A stretch of DNA of 64,000 nucleotides, taken from Arthrobacter sp. cf158 (lineage in GTDB: Bacteria; Actinomycetota; Actinomycetes; Actinomycetales; Micrococcaceae). Location of the stretch: the NCBI RefSeq assembly GCF_900106835.1, contig NZ_FNNR01000002.1, forward strand, positions 575,716 through 639,715. Direction: 5' to 3'. The position numbers and the translations under genes were made by a program. A model generated the notes under the pieces. That model was not told the DNA's origin. It searched no databases and worked only from the letters and a program-made list of their open reading frames with translations. Positions 46,583 through 56,121 of the stretch are shown here, piece after piece (within the stretch, counting starts at the first letter, position 1; each line of letters begins with the position of its first letter).

Positions 46583-47020
46583 ATGGGCTTTGCCGAAATT
46601 TTTGTAGCCACCCACGATGAAGCACTCAAGCGGGCAGCAGCCTTGGACAAGGGTGCGGACGTCGGCGGACCCGCCGTCAGGATTGATGGGATCACCGATT
46701 TTGAGGTGGAGCAGTTGGGCGACCTCGCGGGCCAGGCCGTCCATGCCGCAGGCGCCGACTACGAACTCGCTTTGGTTGATGTCACCAGCGACGCGCTTTT
46801 GGGTGTCCCCGAAGCCATGGTCCGGGCGCTCGCCGAGCTGCTCACCTATGAGAGCGAAGGCGACGCCAACGTGCTGGATGACGTCGCTGCGGCGTGGGCC
46901 GCGCAGGATGACATGCCCTTCGACGCTGGCCAATCGCGGCAGTACGTCCAGCAATTGGCTGCCCTGGCTACGGATGTGGAAAAGGTTGAACGCTCCGGGC
47001 TGTACGTCTGGTCCGTCTGA
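46583..47020 (+). CDS. Conserved hypothetical protein
   Basis: This 145-residue soluble acidic protein has no recognised domain. It begins GFAEIFVATHDEALKRA and ends SGLYVWSV, with an alternating alpha/beta pattern and no signal or membrane segment. The ATG at 46583 has GAGAG about eight bases upstream; an in-frame ATG at 46568 is the alternative. The gene lies alone between the VOC gene and the rpsP operon with its own short flanks. Confidence 0.75.
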   Translation: MGFAEIFVATHDEALKRAAALDKGADVGGPAVRIDGITDFEVEQLGDLAGQAVHAAGADYELALVDVTSDALLGVPEAMVRALAELLTYESEGDANVLDDVAAAWAAQDDMPFDAGQSRQYVQQLAALATDVEKVERSGLYVWSV

Positions 47021-47098
47021 CGGAATATCCGGAGGCGGGAGTCGCGTCCGGAGCTGGAGTGAGCAAGAACACGCCGCCCCACGTGGTGGAAGTCGTAA

Positions 47099-47126
47099 TT
47101 GAGGCGGGCATCTGGCACAATAGACA
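47099..47126 (+). promoter_or_regulatory. Putative rpsP operon promoter
   Basis: TTGAGG at 47099-47104 and TAGACA at 47121-47126 are spaced by 16 bases. The leader would be about 120 bases. The -10 match is imperfect. Confidence 0.35.
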
Positions 47127-47254
47127 GGTACTCGATCGGTGCGGCCCCTCTCTCCGTGCTCGTATCTTGTCCTTCGAACCGTCAAGTATGGCCCGCCCCA
47201 CGGGTGCAGAACGTCGGGTTCAACCCCGTTTCAGAAACAGGAGTGACCACAAAA

Positions 47255-47677
47255 GTGGCCGTAAAGATTCGCCTTAAGCGCTTCGGTAAGATGCGCGCAC
47301 CGTACTACCGCATCGTCGTCATGGATGCCCGCGCCAAGCGCGATGGCCGTGCCATTGAAGAAATCGGCAAGTACCACCCCACCGAAGAGCCGTCGTACAT
47401 CGAGGTCGCTTCCGAGCGCGCCCAGTACTGGCTTTCCGTCGGCGCCCAGCCGACTGAGCAGGTTGCTGCGATCCTCAAGATCACCGGTGACTGGCAGAAG
47501 TTCAAGGGCCTCCCGGGCCAGGAAGGCACCCTGAAGACCAAAGCTCCGAAGGAAGCTTTCGTAGCTCCGGAGAAGGGTTCCGTCATCATTCCGGAAGCCA
47601 TCACCAAGAAGGCCAAGAAGGACGACGCTGCTGAGGCTCCGGCCGAGGCTGAAGCAGAGACCACCGAGGCTGAGTAA
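47255..47677 (+). CDS. rpsP: 30S ribosomal protein S16
   Basis: S16 is a small-subunit protein; this one is 140 residues, longer than the usual 80-90 because of an actinobacterial C-terminal tail ending in Ala/Glu-rich sequence. It begins [20 protein letters not shown], the family signature. The GTG at 47255 is chosen for this reason over longer upstream frames, and AGGAG lies about 12 bases before it. khpA follows one base after the stop. Confidence 0.96.
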   Translation: MAVKIRLKRFGKMRAPYYRIVVMDARAKRDGRAIEEIGKYHPTEEPSYIEVASERAQYWLSVGAQPTEQVAAILKITGDWQKFKGLPGQEGTLKTKAPKEAFVAPEKGSVIIPEAITKKAKKDDAAEAPAEAEAETTEAE

Positions 47678-47678
47678 G

Positions 47679-47921
47679 TTGCTGGCAGAAGCGCTCGAGC
47701 ACTTGGTCCGTGGGATCGTTGACAGCCCTGAGGATGTCAAGGTCAGTGCCAAGAACAACCGCCGCGGGGAATCCCTCGAGGTGCGCGTTCACCAGGAGGA
47801 CCTCGGACGGGTGATCGGCCGTCAAGGACGCACCGCACGCGCATTGCGCACTGTGGTTGCAGCTTTGGCTGGTGGCGAGCAGGTCAGGGTCGACGTCGTC
47901 GACACCGACCGCCGCCGGTAA
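47679..47921 (+). CDS. khpA: RNA-binding KH-domain protein KhpA
   Basis: This 80-residue protein is a single KH domain with the GxxG loop IGRQGRTA near residue 47. It matches KhpA, which pairs with KhpB/Jag to bind RNA and influence cell division or growth. The start is TTG at 47679. The rpsP-khpA-rimM-trmD order is conserved in Gram-positive bacteria. Confidence 0.94.
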   Translation: MLAEALEHLVRGIVDSPEDVKVSAKNNRRGESLEVRVHQEDLGRVIGRQGRTARALRTVVAALAGGEQVRVDVVDTDRRR

Positions 47922-47945
47922 CGCGCTCAGCACTACTTGTCTTAG

Positions 47946-47983
47946 ATCCGGCCCCTTCACCGAATATGGTGGAGGGGCCGGAT
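47946..47983 (+). terminator. Intra-operon hairpin between khpA and rimM
   Basis: ATCCGGCCCCTTCACC pairs with GGTGGAGGGGCCGGAT around GAATAT with one mismatch, followed by TGCTTTA. It may attenuate the operon or end a khpA transcript. Confidence 0.65.
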
Positions 47984-48050
47984 TGCTTTATCCACCATTT
48001 CATCACCGTGGCTGCCCGGCGGCCCGGTACACAAGAATTCAGAGGAATCC

Positions 48051-48593
48051 ATGCAGCTCCAGGTGGCCCGGATCGGCAAACCCCACGGCATTCGCGGCGA
48101 GGTCACGGTGCAGGTACTCACTGACGCGCCTTCCGAGCGGTTTGTCGCAGGAACCGAGTTCGTCGTGGAGCCGGCCTCTGCCGGCCCGCTGACTATCCGC
48201 AGCGCCCGGTGGAACAAGGACATCCTTTTGCTTGGTTTCGAGGAAATCGCGGACCGTAACGCTGCCGAGGCTATCCGTGGCGCCAAGCTCTTCATCGAAA
48301 CAGAAGAACTCGACGACGAAGACGACGACGAGGGCTGGTATGAGCACGAACTGCTTGGCCTTGAAGCTCGGGTCGGATCGCAGGTTGTTGGTAAAGTAGC
48401 CGCACTCACGACGTTGCCGGTCCAGGATCTCCTGACGGTCAAGACGGAGGAGGGCAAGGAGATCCTCATTCCGTTCGTCGATGAGATCGTGCCGGAGGTC
48501 AACATCGAAGCCGGGTACGTCCTGATCACTCCGCCTGCCGGCCTTTTTGAGATCAACGACGCCGCGGTTGAGGAATCAGGGGATGATGCCTGA
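48051..48593 (+). CDS. rimM: Ribosome maturation factor RimM
   Basis: RimM assists 16S rRNA processing and assembly of the 30S head near S19. The 180-residue protein has the N-terminal barrel starting VARIGKPHGIRGEV and the C-terminal PRC-barrel with DLLTVKT and ILIPFVDEIV. An acidic insert (EELDDEDDDEGW) separates the domains. The ATG follows AGAGGAA at seven bases. trmD starts at the next base after the stop. Confidence 0.96.
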   Translation: MQLQVARIGKPHGIRGEVTVQVLTDAPSERFVAGTEFVVEPASAGPLTIRSARWNKDILLLGFEEIADRNAAEAIRGAKLFIETEELDDEDDDEGWYEHELLGLEARVGSQVVGKVAALTTLPVQDLLTVKTEEGKEILIPFVDEIVPEVNIEAGYVLITPPAGLFEINDAAVEESGDDA

Positions 48594-49394
48594 ATGAGGA
48601 TAGATGTCGTCAGCATTTTTCCTGAGTACCTGGCGCCCCTGGAGCTCTCACTCATAGGCAAGGCCCGCCAGGATGGCTTGCTTGAACTCAACGTCCACGA
48701 TCTCCGGACCTTCACCACTGATAGGCACCGTACGGTGGACGATACCCCGTATGGCGGCGGTGCGGGCATGGTCATGAAGCCGGAACCGTGGGCGCAAGCC
48801 CTTGAATCTGTGGCGACTTCGCGTGAAGGTTCCAAGCCCGTCCTGATTGTTCCTTCGCCGGCAGGGGAGCGGTTCAATCAGGCGCTGGCCTATGAACTTG
48901 CCGAGGAAGAACACCTTGTCTTCGCTTGTGGTCGCTACGAGGGAATCGATGAGCGCGTCATTGATTGGGCGAAGGAACACTTTACCGTCCGGCCAGTGAG
49001 CCTGGGCGACTATGTGCTCAACGGCGGCGAAGTAGCCGTCTTGGCCATGGTGGAAGCCGTCGGGCGTCTCCTTCCGGGGGTAGTAGGTAATCCCGAATCC
49101 CTGGTTGAGGAATCCCACTCCGATGGCTTGTTGGAATATCCGGTCTACACCAAGCCGTCCGCGTGGCGTGACCATGAAGTACCGGCCATCCTGCTCAGCG
49201 GCAACCACGGAAAGATTGCCCAGTGGCGGCGCCACGAACAGTTTCGCCGCACGGCGGAGCGGCGGCCGGACCTTCTGGACGGATTCGACGCCGGTACGCT
49301 GACCCGCGCTGACCGCAACGCCCTTGCGGACCTGGGGTACGCGGTGGTCGAGGGCCGCCTGCGCCCCCGGCCCGGCGGCGACGCCGAAAACTAA
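48594..49394 (+). CDS. trmD: tRNA (guanine(37)-N1)-methyltransferase
   Basis: TrmD methylates G37 of tRNAs with G36, preventing frameshifts. The 266-residue SPOUT enzyme shows [25 protein letters not shown], the trefoil-knot SAM segments [11 protein letters not shown] and [15 protein letters not shown], and the C-terminal tRNA-binding helices. It follows rimM without a gap; rplS comes after a long leader with its own promoter. Confidence 0.97.
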   Translation: MRIDVVSIFPEYLAPLELSLIGKARQDGLLELNVHDLRTFTTDRHRTVDDTPYGGGAGMVMKPEPWAQALESVATSREGSKPVLIVPSPAGERFNQALAYELAEEEHLVFACGRYEGIDERVIDWAKEHFTVRPVSLGDYVLNGGEVAVLAMVEAVGRLLPGVVGNPESLVEESHSDGLLEYPVYTKPSAWRDHEVPAILLSGNHGKIAQWRRHEQFRRTAERRPDLLDGFDAGTLTRADRNALADLGYAVVEGRLRPRPGGDAEN

Positions 49395-49433
49395 AGCCAC
49401 CTTCCGGCGTCGAACCTTCCACGAGTCCGGCAG

Positions 49434-49463
49434 TTGGCCGGATGGGTGCGCTTATGGCAGAAT
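49434..49463 (+). promoter_or_regulatory. Putative rplS promoter
   Basis: TTGGCC at 49434-49439 and CAGAAT at 49458-49463 are spaced by 18 bases, 40 bases after trmD. The start site would be near 49470. Confidence 0.5.
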
Positions 49464-49469
49464 TAACCC

Positions 49470-49659
49470 TTGTGTCTGCTGGGCTGACACCTGCCACAGG
49501 GGGAGTTCAGCCAACAGTCGGACAACCCGGCGACGCCAATCAGTGGTGGAGCCGGACACAAAGAAACTTCGGCGGAGATTTCCGGCTGGCTTTCATGCCC
49601 CGGGCTTGTTCGCCGTAACCCAAAGTGAATGACCTGTGGCGTTCACCAGGAGTGGATTA
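49470..49659 (+). other. Long rplS 5' leader, possible ribosomal leader RNA
   Basis: About 190 bases lie between the predicted start site and the rplS ATG. The leader can form a small GTGTC/GACAC hairpin at its 5' end and a CCGGACA...TTTCCGG stem further down. A ribosomal protein autoregulatory leader is possible; no known motif could be confirmed by eye. Confidence 0.35.
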
Positions 49660-50013
49660 ATGCATATCCTCGATAGCGTAGATGCAGCCTCGCTGCGTAG
49701 CGATGTTCCGGAGTTCCGCGCGGGCGACACCCTCAAGGTTCACGTCAACATCATCGAAGGCAAGAACTCCCGTGTCCAGGTATTCCAGGGCTTCGTCCTG
49801 GGCCGCCAGGGCGACGGCGTTCGCGAAACCTTCACCGTGCGCAAGGTTTCCTTCGGTGTCGGCGTAGAGCGTACCTTCCCGGTACACTCCCCGATCATCG
49901 ACAAGATCGAGGTCGTCACCAAGGGTGACGTCCGCCGCGCCAAGCTTTACTACATGCGCGCACTGCGCGGTAAGGCTGCGAAGATCAAGGAAAAGCGCGA
50001 CTTCGCCAAGTAA
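49660..50013 (+). CDS. rplS: 50S ribosomal protein L19
   Basis: L19 sits at the 30S-50S interface. The 117-residue protein contains [27 protein letters not shown] and the C-terminal basic [15 protein letters not shown]. The ATG at 49660 has AGGAG seven bases upstream; an in-frame ATG at 49636 is further from the family start. The lepB pair follows after 80 bases. Confidence 0.97.
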   Translation: MHILDSVDAASLRSDVPEFRAGDTLKVHVNIIEGKNSRVQVFQGFVLGRQGDGVRETFTVRKVSFGVGVERTFPVHSPIIDKIEVVTKGDVRRAKLYYMRALRGKAAKIKEKRDFAK

Positions 50014-50093
50014 GTCCTGCGACTTACGCAACGGGTCCAGGATTCGTGCCCGGTTGTTCCGGAGCAATCCGCAACGCAACAGGGATACGAGTC

Positions 50094-50771
50094 ATGGACA
50101 CATCAGAACGCCAGCCCCGGAAACAGGGCTGGCGTTTTGTTTTGCTCGCATTGGTGCTGGCCGTTGCGATCAGCGGCCTGGTCCGGTCCTTGTGGCTGGA
50201 TGTTTACTACATTCCGTCCGAATCCATGGAGCCCTTGCTGGAGTCGGGAGACCGAATCCTGGTGTCCCGTACAGCGTTCGCCAGACAGCCGATTCAGCGG
50301 GGCGACATCGTGGTTTTTGATGGACGTGGATCCTTCGCTCCGCTGAGCAGCGGACAGGGACCATTCGTGGATGCCGTGTCCGCAGCCAGCCAGTGGTTTG
50401 GACTCACGGGCAGTGACACCACCTATGTGAAGCGGGTCATCGGTGTCCCCGGTGACCACGTCCAATGCTGCGATGCGGGCGGATTCCTCACAGTCAACGG
50501 TCAGCAGCTTGAGGAACCCTATATTTACCCGGGGGACGAGGCCAGCAAACAGAAATTCGACGTCGTGGTGCCCTCTGGCCGACTCTGGCTGATGGGTGAC
50601 CATCGCTCGCGTTCCGCCGACTCACGTGGCCTGCTCGGAGCGCCGGGCGGGGGCATGGTTCCCATCGAGCGTGTCATCGGCCGACCGGTCCAGATCATCT
50701 GGCCACTTGATAGATTTGCAGAGATGCCTCACTCCACGCAGGCGGAATCACCATCGAAGAACGGACAGTAG
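50094..50771 (+). CDS. lepB: Signal peptidase I (first copy)
   Basis: This 225-residue type I signal peptidase cleaves signal peptides at the outer membrane face. It has one transmembrane helix (about 13-34), catalytic Ser44 in PSESMEPL, catalytic Lys113 in YVKRVIGVPGD, the CC pair in QCCDAGG and box E GDHRSRSADSR. The ATG at 50094 leaves an N-terminus of only a dozen residues before the helix. It is directly followed by a second, longer lepB starting at the next base after the stop. Confidence 0.95.
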   Translation: MDTSERQPRKQGWRFVLLALVLAVAISGLVRSLWLDVYYIPSESMEPLLESGDRILVSRTAFARQPIQRGDIVVFDGRGSFAPLSSGQGPFVDAVSAASQWFGLTGSDTTYVKRVIGVPGDHVQCCDAGGFLTVNGQQLEEPYIYPGDEASKQKFDVVVPSGRLWLMGDHRSRSADSRGLLGAPGGGMVPIERVIGRPVQIIWPLDRFAEMPHSTQAESPSKNGQ

Positions 50772-51641
50772 ATGCCGGACAAAGCTCCAGAGAATCCCGA
50801 GCGGTACGACGACGACGCCCGGAGCTCGGATGGATCGGCAAGCGCCGCCGGTGTGACCCAGTCCCGCCAAGCGGACGACGACGTGTCGCGGGCTCCGGAC
50901 GCCACTGACGATTCCGCATCCCGTGATTCCCAGGGTGGTGCCCACGCTGCGGAAAAACCGCGGAAAAACCCTGTTCTGGTGTGGGTCAAGGAGATCGTCA
51001 CCGTGGTGGCTATCGCGCTGGTGTTGTCCTTCCTCCTGAAGACGTTCCTGTTCCGGGCTTTCTACATTCCTTCGGAGTCCATGGAGAGCACCTTGGACGT
51101 CAACGACCGCATCTTCATCAATCTCCTGGTCCCCGGCCCGTTCGATCTTCAGCGTGGAGACGTCGTAGTCTTCAAGGACACCCAGGCCTGGTTGCCGCCA
51201 GTGGCCCCGAAACCGGCTGGCCCCATGGATTGGGTTGGGGATGGCCTGGAGTTTGTGGGATTGGCTCCTGACGACAATGAACAGCACCTGGTGAAGCGCA
51301 TCATTGGGCTGCCGGGTGACAGGGTGTCGTGCTGTGACGCCCAAGGCCACCTCTCGATCAACGGTAAACCGGTCAACGAAACATACATTAATCCCGCAGA
51401 GGTGCCGTTCCCGAAACCATTCGACATCGTTGTGCCGGAGGGCAAGGTCTGGGTGATGGGCGACAACCGCAACCACTCCGAGGACTCCCGGGCGCATCAG
51501 GAAGTTAATGGGGGATTCGTCAACATTGAGGACGTCGAAGGCAAAGCCACTGTTATTGCATGGCCCGTGAACCGGTGGACCATCCTAGATAACTATCCCG
51601 ACGTCTTCCGCGATGTTCCCAAAGGCACGTCAGGTAACTGA
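50772..51641 (+). CDS. lepB: Signal peptidase I (second copy)
   Basis: This 289-residue signal peptidase I has a long acidic, disordered cytoplasmic N-terminus (about 1-62), a transmembrane helix (about 71-93), catalytic Ser103 in PSESMEST, catalytic Lys175 in [11 protein letters not shown] and [11 protein letters not shown] near the end. It differs from the first copy in its N-terminal extension and in the insert [15 protein letters not shown]. The adjacent copies suggest division of substrate work. It overlaps rnhB by one base (TGATGG). Confidence 0.95.
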   Translation: MPDKAPENPERYDDDARSSDGSASAAGVTQSRQADDDVSRAPDATDDSASRDSQGGAHAAEKPRKNPVLVWVKEIVTVVAIALVLSFLLKTFLFRAFYIPSESMESTLDVNDRIFINLLVPGPFDLQRGDVVVFKDTQAWLPPVAPKPAGPMDWVGDGLEFVGLAPDDNEQHLVKRIIGLPGDRVSCCDAQGHLSINGKPVNETYINPAEVPFPKPFDIVVPEGKVWVMGDNRNHSEDSRAHQEVNGGFVNIEDVEGKATVIAWPVNRWTILDNYPDVFRDVPKGTSGN

Positions 51642-52426
51642 TGGCTACGGTGACCACAGGCGCGACCGGCAGGACCACCGTGAAGGCCCCCGCCAAGTCC
51701 AAGGCAAAGACCAAGCCCAAGCCCAAGGGGAAAATCCCAGAGGGTTTCCCGACGCTTGACGTGGAAAGGTCCTTCCTGTCCTCTGGAGTCCGTCTGTTGG
51801 CCGGCGTGGATGAAGTAGGCCGCGGCGCATTGGCGGGTCCGGTCAGCGTAGGAATCGCCGTTGTTGAACTGGAGAGCCACGGCTTGCTTGCAGGTGTCAG
51901 GGACAGCAAACTGCTCAAACCCGACGACCGCGACCGGCTCGAACCGCTTGTTCGGGACTGGGCTATTGCCTCCGCAGTGGGGCATGCCACGTCCAGGGAA
52001 ATTGATGAGATTGGCATCATCGCGGCATTACGGCTTGCGGGCACGCGAGCGTGGTTTGAGATCCTGGCCGGCGGCGTCACCCCTGATGTGGTCCTGCTGG
52101 ACGGCAGCCACAATTGGCTTTCACCGGAAGTCCAGGCTTCGCTCTTCGATACAGCCCCCGCCGGTCCCGGGTGCGAGGCTCCGGTCCATACCAGGGTCAA
52201 AGCAGACATGAGCTGCCTCAGTGTCGCCGCCGCCAGCGTGCTGGCCAAAGTGGCGCGTGACCGCATCATGGTGGACTTGCATTCGGAACTGCCCGCATAC
52301 GGCTGGAATGAGAACAAGGGCTACGCAACCGCAGCACACAGGGATGTCATCCGGCAGCAGGGCCCCAGCGCCTACCACCGGACCAGCTGGCACCTTACAG
52401 GACCTGAACCACTGGCAGGGCCCTGA
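51641..52426 (+). CDS. rnhB: Ribonuclease HII
   Basis: RNase HII cleaves the RNA strand of RNA-DNA hybrids and starts removal of misincorporated ribonucleotides. The 261-residue protein has a basic Lys/Pro-rich N-terminal extension (about 1-35), then the catalytic [29 protein letters not shown] and [21 protein letters not shown]. The ATG overlaps the lepB stop. Its place after lepB and before DUF2469/yraN is conserved. Confidence 0.95.
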   Translation: MATVTTGATGRTTVKAPAKSKAKTKPKPKGKIPEGFPTLDVERSFLSSGVRLLAGVDEVGRGALAGPVSVGIAVVELESHGLLAGVRDSKLLKPDDRDRLEPLVRDWAIASAVGHATSREIDEIGIIAALRLAGTRAWFEILAGGVTPDVVLLDGSHNWLSPEVQASLFDTAPAGPGCEAPVHTRVKADMSCLSVAAASVLAKVARDRIMVDLHSELPAYGWNENKGYATAAHRDVIRQQGPSAYHRTSWHLTGPEPLAGP

Positions 52427-52482
52427 TCTGACCCACCTCCCCGGTGGCGCCTGGTGCCCGGCTGATAGTGCAAGATGGAACT

Positions 52483-52827
52483 ATGAGTGCCGAGGACCTT
52501 GAGAACTATGAAACCGATATGGAGCTACAGCTCTACCGCGAATACCGGGATGTTGTCGGCCTGTTCAGCTACGTCGTGGAAACCGAGCGGCGGTTCTACC
52601 TCGCCAACCATGTGGATCTTCAGGCCCGCAGTGCAGATGGTGAAGTCTACTTTGACCTGACCCTGCAGGACGCCTGGGTATGGGACGTCTACCGTTCTGC
52701 CCGCTTTGTGAAGAACGTGCGGGTTATCACCTTCAAGGACGTCAATGTTGAGGAGCTTCCCCGTAGCGAAGAGTTGTCGCTGCCCAAGGATGGCGGGCTC
52801 GGAGACCTGGGAGATCTTGGCAACTAG
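52483..52827 (+). CDS. DUF2469 family protein
   Basis: This 114-residue actinobacterial protein begins SAEDLENYETDMELQLYREY, the hallmark of DUF2469. It has no signal or membrane segment and an acidic C-terminus ending GLGDLGDLGN. The ATG at 52483 has no clear ribosome binding site but CAAGAT six bases upstream, so it may be leaderless. Its fixed location between rnhB and yraN is known for actinobacteria; the function is not. Confidence 0.9.
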   Translation: MSAEDLENYETDMELQLYREYRDVVGLFSYVVETERRFYLANHVDLQARSADGEVYFDLTLQDAWVWDVYRSARFVKNVRVITFKDVNVEELPRSEELSLPKDGGLGDLGDLGN

Positions 52828-52939
52828 CACCACCACTGGTCCTCAACAGAGCCGATTCCAGCAGGTTACCCACATAGCGGCATGACCGCCTGCCGCCGGT
52901 CGCTCCCAGCCTGAATGCTGGAGAGCGGAGGTGGTGGTC

Positions 52940-53296
52940 ATGAGAGCAAAAGACCTGCTGGGCCGCAACGGCGAAGTGCTGGCGGCTGGTTTCCTGGAAA
53001 ACCAGGGGATGCGGATCGTCGACCGCAACTGGCGGTGCACAGACGGTGAAATCGACATTGTGGCGTTGGAGGGCGACACCCTCGTCGTGGCTGAGGTAAA
53101 GACCCGGCGGAGCCTGGACTACGGGCACCCGTTTGAAGCTGTGGGTGCGGCCAAGTTGGCTCGTCTCCAGCGGCTTGCTTCAGCATGGTGCCGGGCGCAC
53201 GAACTCGATGTGCCGCTCCGTCGCATCGATGTTGTGTCGGTGATTGATAACGGCATCGGCGATCCGGAACTCGAGCACCTGCGGGGTGTCGGGTAG
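52940..53296 (+). CDS. yraN: UPF0102 (YraN) endonuclease-like protein
   Basis: This 118-residue protein has the YraN pattern LGRNGEVLAAGFLENQG, DGEIDIVALEGDTLVVAEVKTR, a predicted PD-(D/E)xK nuclease-like core with Glu, Asp and ExK. The ATG at 52940 is preferred over the GTG at 52931 because GGAGG (52927-52931) lies eight bases before it. comM begins right after the stop. Confidence 0.92.
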   Translation: MRAKDLLGRNGEVLAAGFLENQGMRIVDRNWRCTDGEIDIVALEGDTLVVAEVKTRRSLDYGHPFEAVGAAKLARLQRLASAWCRAHELDVPLRRIDVVSVIDNGIGDPELEHLRGVG

Positions 53297-54838
53297 ATGG
53301 GGGTCGGCCGCAGTTACTGTGTTGCTTTGCTTGGCCTCAACGGATACATCGTGGAAGTTGAGGCTGACATTGGCCAAACTTTGCCAAACTTCGTGATTCT
53401 GGGCCTGCCCGATGCTGCCCTTAACGAGGCCAAGGAACGCATTCGTTCCGCAGCCCAAAACTCGGGGATTCCCCTCAGCCGACGCAAAATCACGGCCAAC
53501 CTTATTCCTGCGTCCCTGCCCAAGCGTGGATCCGGCTTTGACCTCGCTATCACCATGGCGGTGCTCCGGGCAGCCGACGACATCCGTTCCATCGGCGGGA
53601 CAGTGTTCATTGCCGAACTTGGCTTGGACGGCAGGCTAAGGCCGGTTCGCGGGATACTTCCGGCCGTAATGGCTGCTGTTCAGGCGGGTTATCCGGACGT
53701 CGTGGTGTCTGAGGCCAATGCCGCGGAAGCCTCCTTGGTGCCCGGCGCCAACGTTCGGGGGTACAAAACCCTCGCCCGGCTTGCGTTCGACTTCGGCGCG
53801 GACCCCAAGGAGCTCGCTCTGGACTACGATCCTCCGGGCGACGACCTCCCGGACGACGATGGCGATACTGCGACTGTCATGGCAGATCTTTGCGACGTAT
53901 CCGGACAAGGAGAAGCCCGCCGTGCCTTGGAGGTGGCTGCAGCCGGTGGACACCACATGCTGCTGACAGGTCCGCCCGGGGCGGGTAAGACCATGTTGGC
54001 CGAACGACTCCCGGGACTGCTCCCGGACTTGGCGGATAAGGCAGCCATGGAGGTCACCGCCATCCATTCTCTGGCAGCTGTCCAGTCGTCCGCCGTGCGG
54101 TTGATCCGCAGGCCACCGTTTGAGAACCCCCATCACAGCGCCACTGCTGCGGCCATCATCGGAGGCGGTTCCGGCCTCCCCAGACCGGGTGCGGCCTCAC
54201 GCGCCCACCGCGGTGTCCTTTTTCTTGACGAGGCCCCCGAGTACGAGCGGCGTGTGTTGGACGCCCTCCGCCAACCTCTTGAAAGCGGGGAGCTGGTTAT
54301 CCATCGCTCTGCGGGGACTGCTGCCTACCCCGCCCGTTTCCAGTTGGTCTTGGCGGCCAATCCTTGCCCCTGCGGAAAAGCGTCAGGCAAGGGCATGGAC
54401 TGCACCTGCACGGCGATGATGCGGCGCAGGTACTTCGGACGAATTTCAGGGCCGCTTTTGGACCGGGTGGACATCCAGCTTCAGGTGGAACGGGTGTCCT
54501 TGGCTGACTTTGGCCAGGCGGGCAAAGAAGAAGACAGCCGCGCTGTCGCCGGGCGTGTCTTGGCTGCCAGGGAACGGCAAATCGAGCGATTGCGCGTGCT
54601 CGGCCTGGAAACCAATTCGCAGGTGCCAGGACGCACGCTGCGTGGCGAACTCCGGTTGGCTCCGGGAACCACGCGCATCCTGGACACCGCCTTGGAGCGC
54701 GGCACTCTCACTGCGCGTGGGTACGATCGCGTCCTGCGGCTCGCGTGGACACTGGCAGACCTGGGGCACAGCGACGCCCCTGACATCGATCACATCGGGC
54801 AGGCGCTCGGCCTACGACAGGCCTCGGCTGCATCATGA
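53297..54838 (+). CDS. comM: YifB/ComM family Mg-chelatase-like AAA+ ATPase
   Basis: This 513-residue protein has an N-terminal S5-fold/Lon-like domain (NFVILGLPDAALNEAKERI), Walker A GPPGAGKTMLAERLPGL near residue 225, Walker B VLFLDEAPEYERRVLD near 305 and the C-terminal chelatase-like domain. In competent bacteria ComM is a branch-migration helicase for integrating DNA; in non-competent species it is common too. The stop overlaps dprA (ATGA). Confidence 0.95.
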   Translation: MGVGRSYCVALLGLNGYIVEVEADIGQTLPNFVILGLPDAALNEAKERIRSAAQNSGIPLSRRKITANLIPASLPKRGSGFDLAITMAVLRAADDIRSIGGTVFIAELGLDGRLRPVRGILPAVMAAVQAGYPDVVVSEANAAEASLVPGANVRGYKTLARLAFDFGADPKELALDYDPPGDDLPDDDGDTATVMADLCDVSGQGEARRALEVAAAGGHHMLLTGPPGAGKTMLAERLPGLLPDLADKAAMEVTAIHSLAAVQSSAVRLIRRPPFENPHHSATAAAIIGGGSGLPRPGAASRAHRGVLFLDEAPEYERRVLDALRQPLESGELVIHRSAGTAAYPARFQLVLAANPCPCGKASGKGMDCTCTAMMRRRYFGRISGPLLDRVDIQLQVERVSLADFGQAGKEEDSRAVAGRVLAARERQIERLRVLGLETNSQVPGRTLRGELRLAPGTTRILDTALERGTLTARGYDRVLRLAWTLADLGHSDAPDIDHIGQALGLRQASAAS

Positions 54839-56067
54839 CGACTACCAACACGAAAGGAAACGAAGGCGTGGCGGCAATGGGGATACAGGAGAACGAACGG
54901 ATTGCCAGGGCCGCGTTGGCGCGGCTGTTGGAACCTCAGGATTCGGTGGGGTTGGCTTTGGTAAAGGCACTGGGTGCCGTCGACGCTTTGGGCGTAGCCA
55001 CCGGAGAACTGGCCCCCGGACCCAGCCTGGAGCAGGAGATTTCCGCCTTGCTCATGGGCGAAGGCGGCCCCGCCACCTGGCCAGGGCTTTCGGCCAGCCA
55101 GCGGCGCTGGGCGCCTCGGGTGGCCGACCTTGCCCCAGACCGGGACCTGGAAACCATGCGCCGGATGGGTGGACGGCTTATTGTGCCGGGGGACGAGTTC
55201 TGGCCGAAGCAACTGGCAGACCTTGGCCTTCAGGAACCCCTTTGCCTGTGGTGGCGTGGACAGGAGCAACCGTTGCCGACCGCCCGGCAAGCCATCGCTC
55301 TGGTGGGATCACGGGACAGTACAAGTTACGGAGCCTCCGTCACAGGGGATCTGGCCTATGGCTTGGCCCAGCGCGGATACACCGTGGTTTCAGGTGGTGC
55401 CTATGGCATTGACGCGCACGCACATCGCGGCGCACTCAGTGGCGGGGTCGCATCCGTGCCCACCATCGCTGTGATGGCTGGAGGGGTGGACCGGTTCTAC
55501 CCGGCAGGCAACGAGGACCTGCTGCGCGCCGTGTCCAGCCAGGGCGCTGTCATTTCGGAGGTTCCTCCTGGATCCGCCCCAACACGCTACAGATTCCTGC
55601 AAAGGAACCGCATCATTGCAGCTTTGGCGTCCGTCACTGTAGTGGTGGAGGCGCGCTGGCGTTCGGGCGCGCTCAACACGGCCCACCACGCTGAGTCCAT
55701 CGGCCGCGTGGTTGCAACCGTCCCGGGGTCCATTCACAGTGCCAACTCGGCTGGCTGCCACCGGCTGCTGCGTGACGGGGGAGCCGTATGCGTTACCGAC
55801 GTTGGCGAAATCGCCGAGCTTGCCGGAGCTATCGGTGAAACCCACAGCGCAGAAAAGGACGTGGCCGCAGCCGTGCACGACGACCTGTCCTTGGAAGACC
55901 TGATCCTTCTGGACGCTCTGCCCCTCCGGTCCACCACCTCGGTGGAGAAACTGACTGTGGTGGCTGGATTGAGCGCGGACGCTGTGCGCGCAGGCCTCGG
56001 TCGGCTGGGGTTGCTGGGGCTCGCCTCTTCGGAGCGGGGTGCGTGGAAGCGGGTCAAGAATGCGTAG
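54835..56067 (+). CDS. dprA: DNA processing protein DprA
   Basis: DprA binds incoming single-stranded DNA and loads RecA. The 410-residue protein has an N-terminal helical region (about 20-90), the Rossmann core VGSRDSTSYGASV, VVSGGAYGIDAHAHRGAL, TIAVMAGGVDRFYPAGN and RFLQRNRIIAAL, and a C-terminal winged helix (about 350-405) of DML1-type. It is coupled to comM and followed by xerC. comM-dprA alone does not show that the organism is naturally competent. Confidence 0.95.
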   Translation: MTTTNTKGNEGVAAMGIQENERIARAALARLLEPQDSVGLALVKALGAVDALGVATGELAPGPSLEQEISALLMGEGGPATWPGLSASQRRWAPRVADLAPDRDLETMRRMGGRLIVPGDEFWPKQLADLGLQEPLCLWWRGQEQPLPTARQAIALVGSRDSTSYGASVTGDLAYGLAQRGYTVVSGGAYGIDAHAHRGALSGGVASVPTIAVMAGGVDRFYPAGNEDLLRAVSSQGAVISEVPPGSAPTRYRFLQRNRIIAALASVTVVVEARWRSGALNTAHHAESIGRVVATVPGSIHSANSAGCHRLLRDGGAVCVTDVGEIAELAGAIGETHSAEKDVAAAVHDDLSLEDLILLDALPLRSTTSVEKLTVVAGLSADAVRAGLGRLGLLGLASSERGAWKRVKNA

Positions 56068-56121
56068 GGGGCAAGGCAAAGAGCATGTCGATACTCCCCG
56101 ACGGTCCATGGTGCTGGCACA

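Noticed and set aside
53297..56067. comM-dprA considered as proof of natural competence
   Set aside because: Both genes are widespread in non-competent actinobacteria; no comEA/comEC or pilus genes lie in the window.
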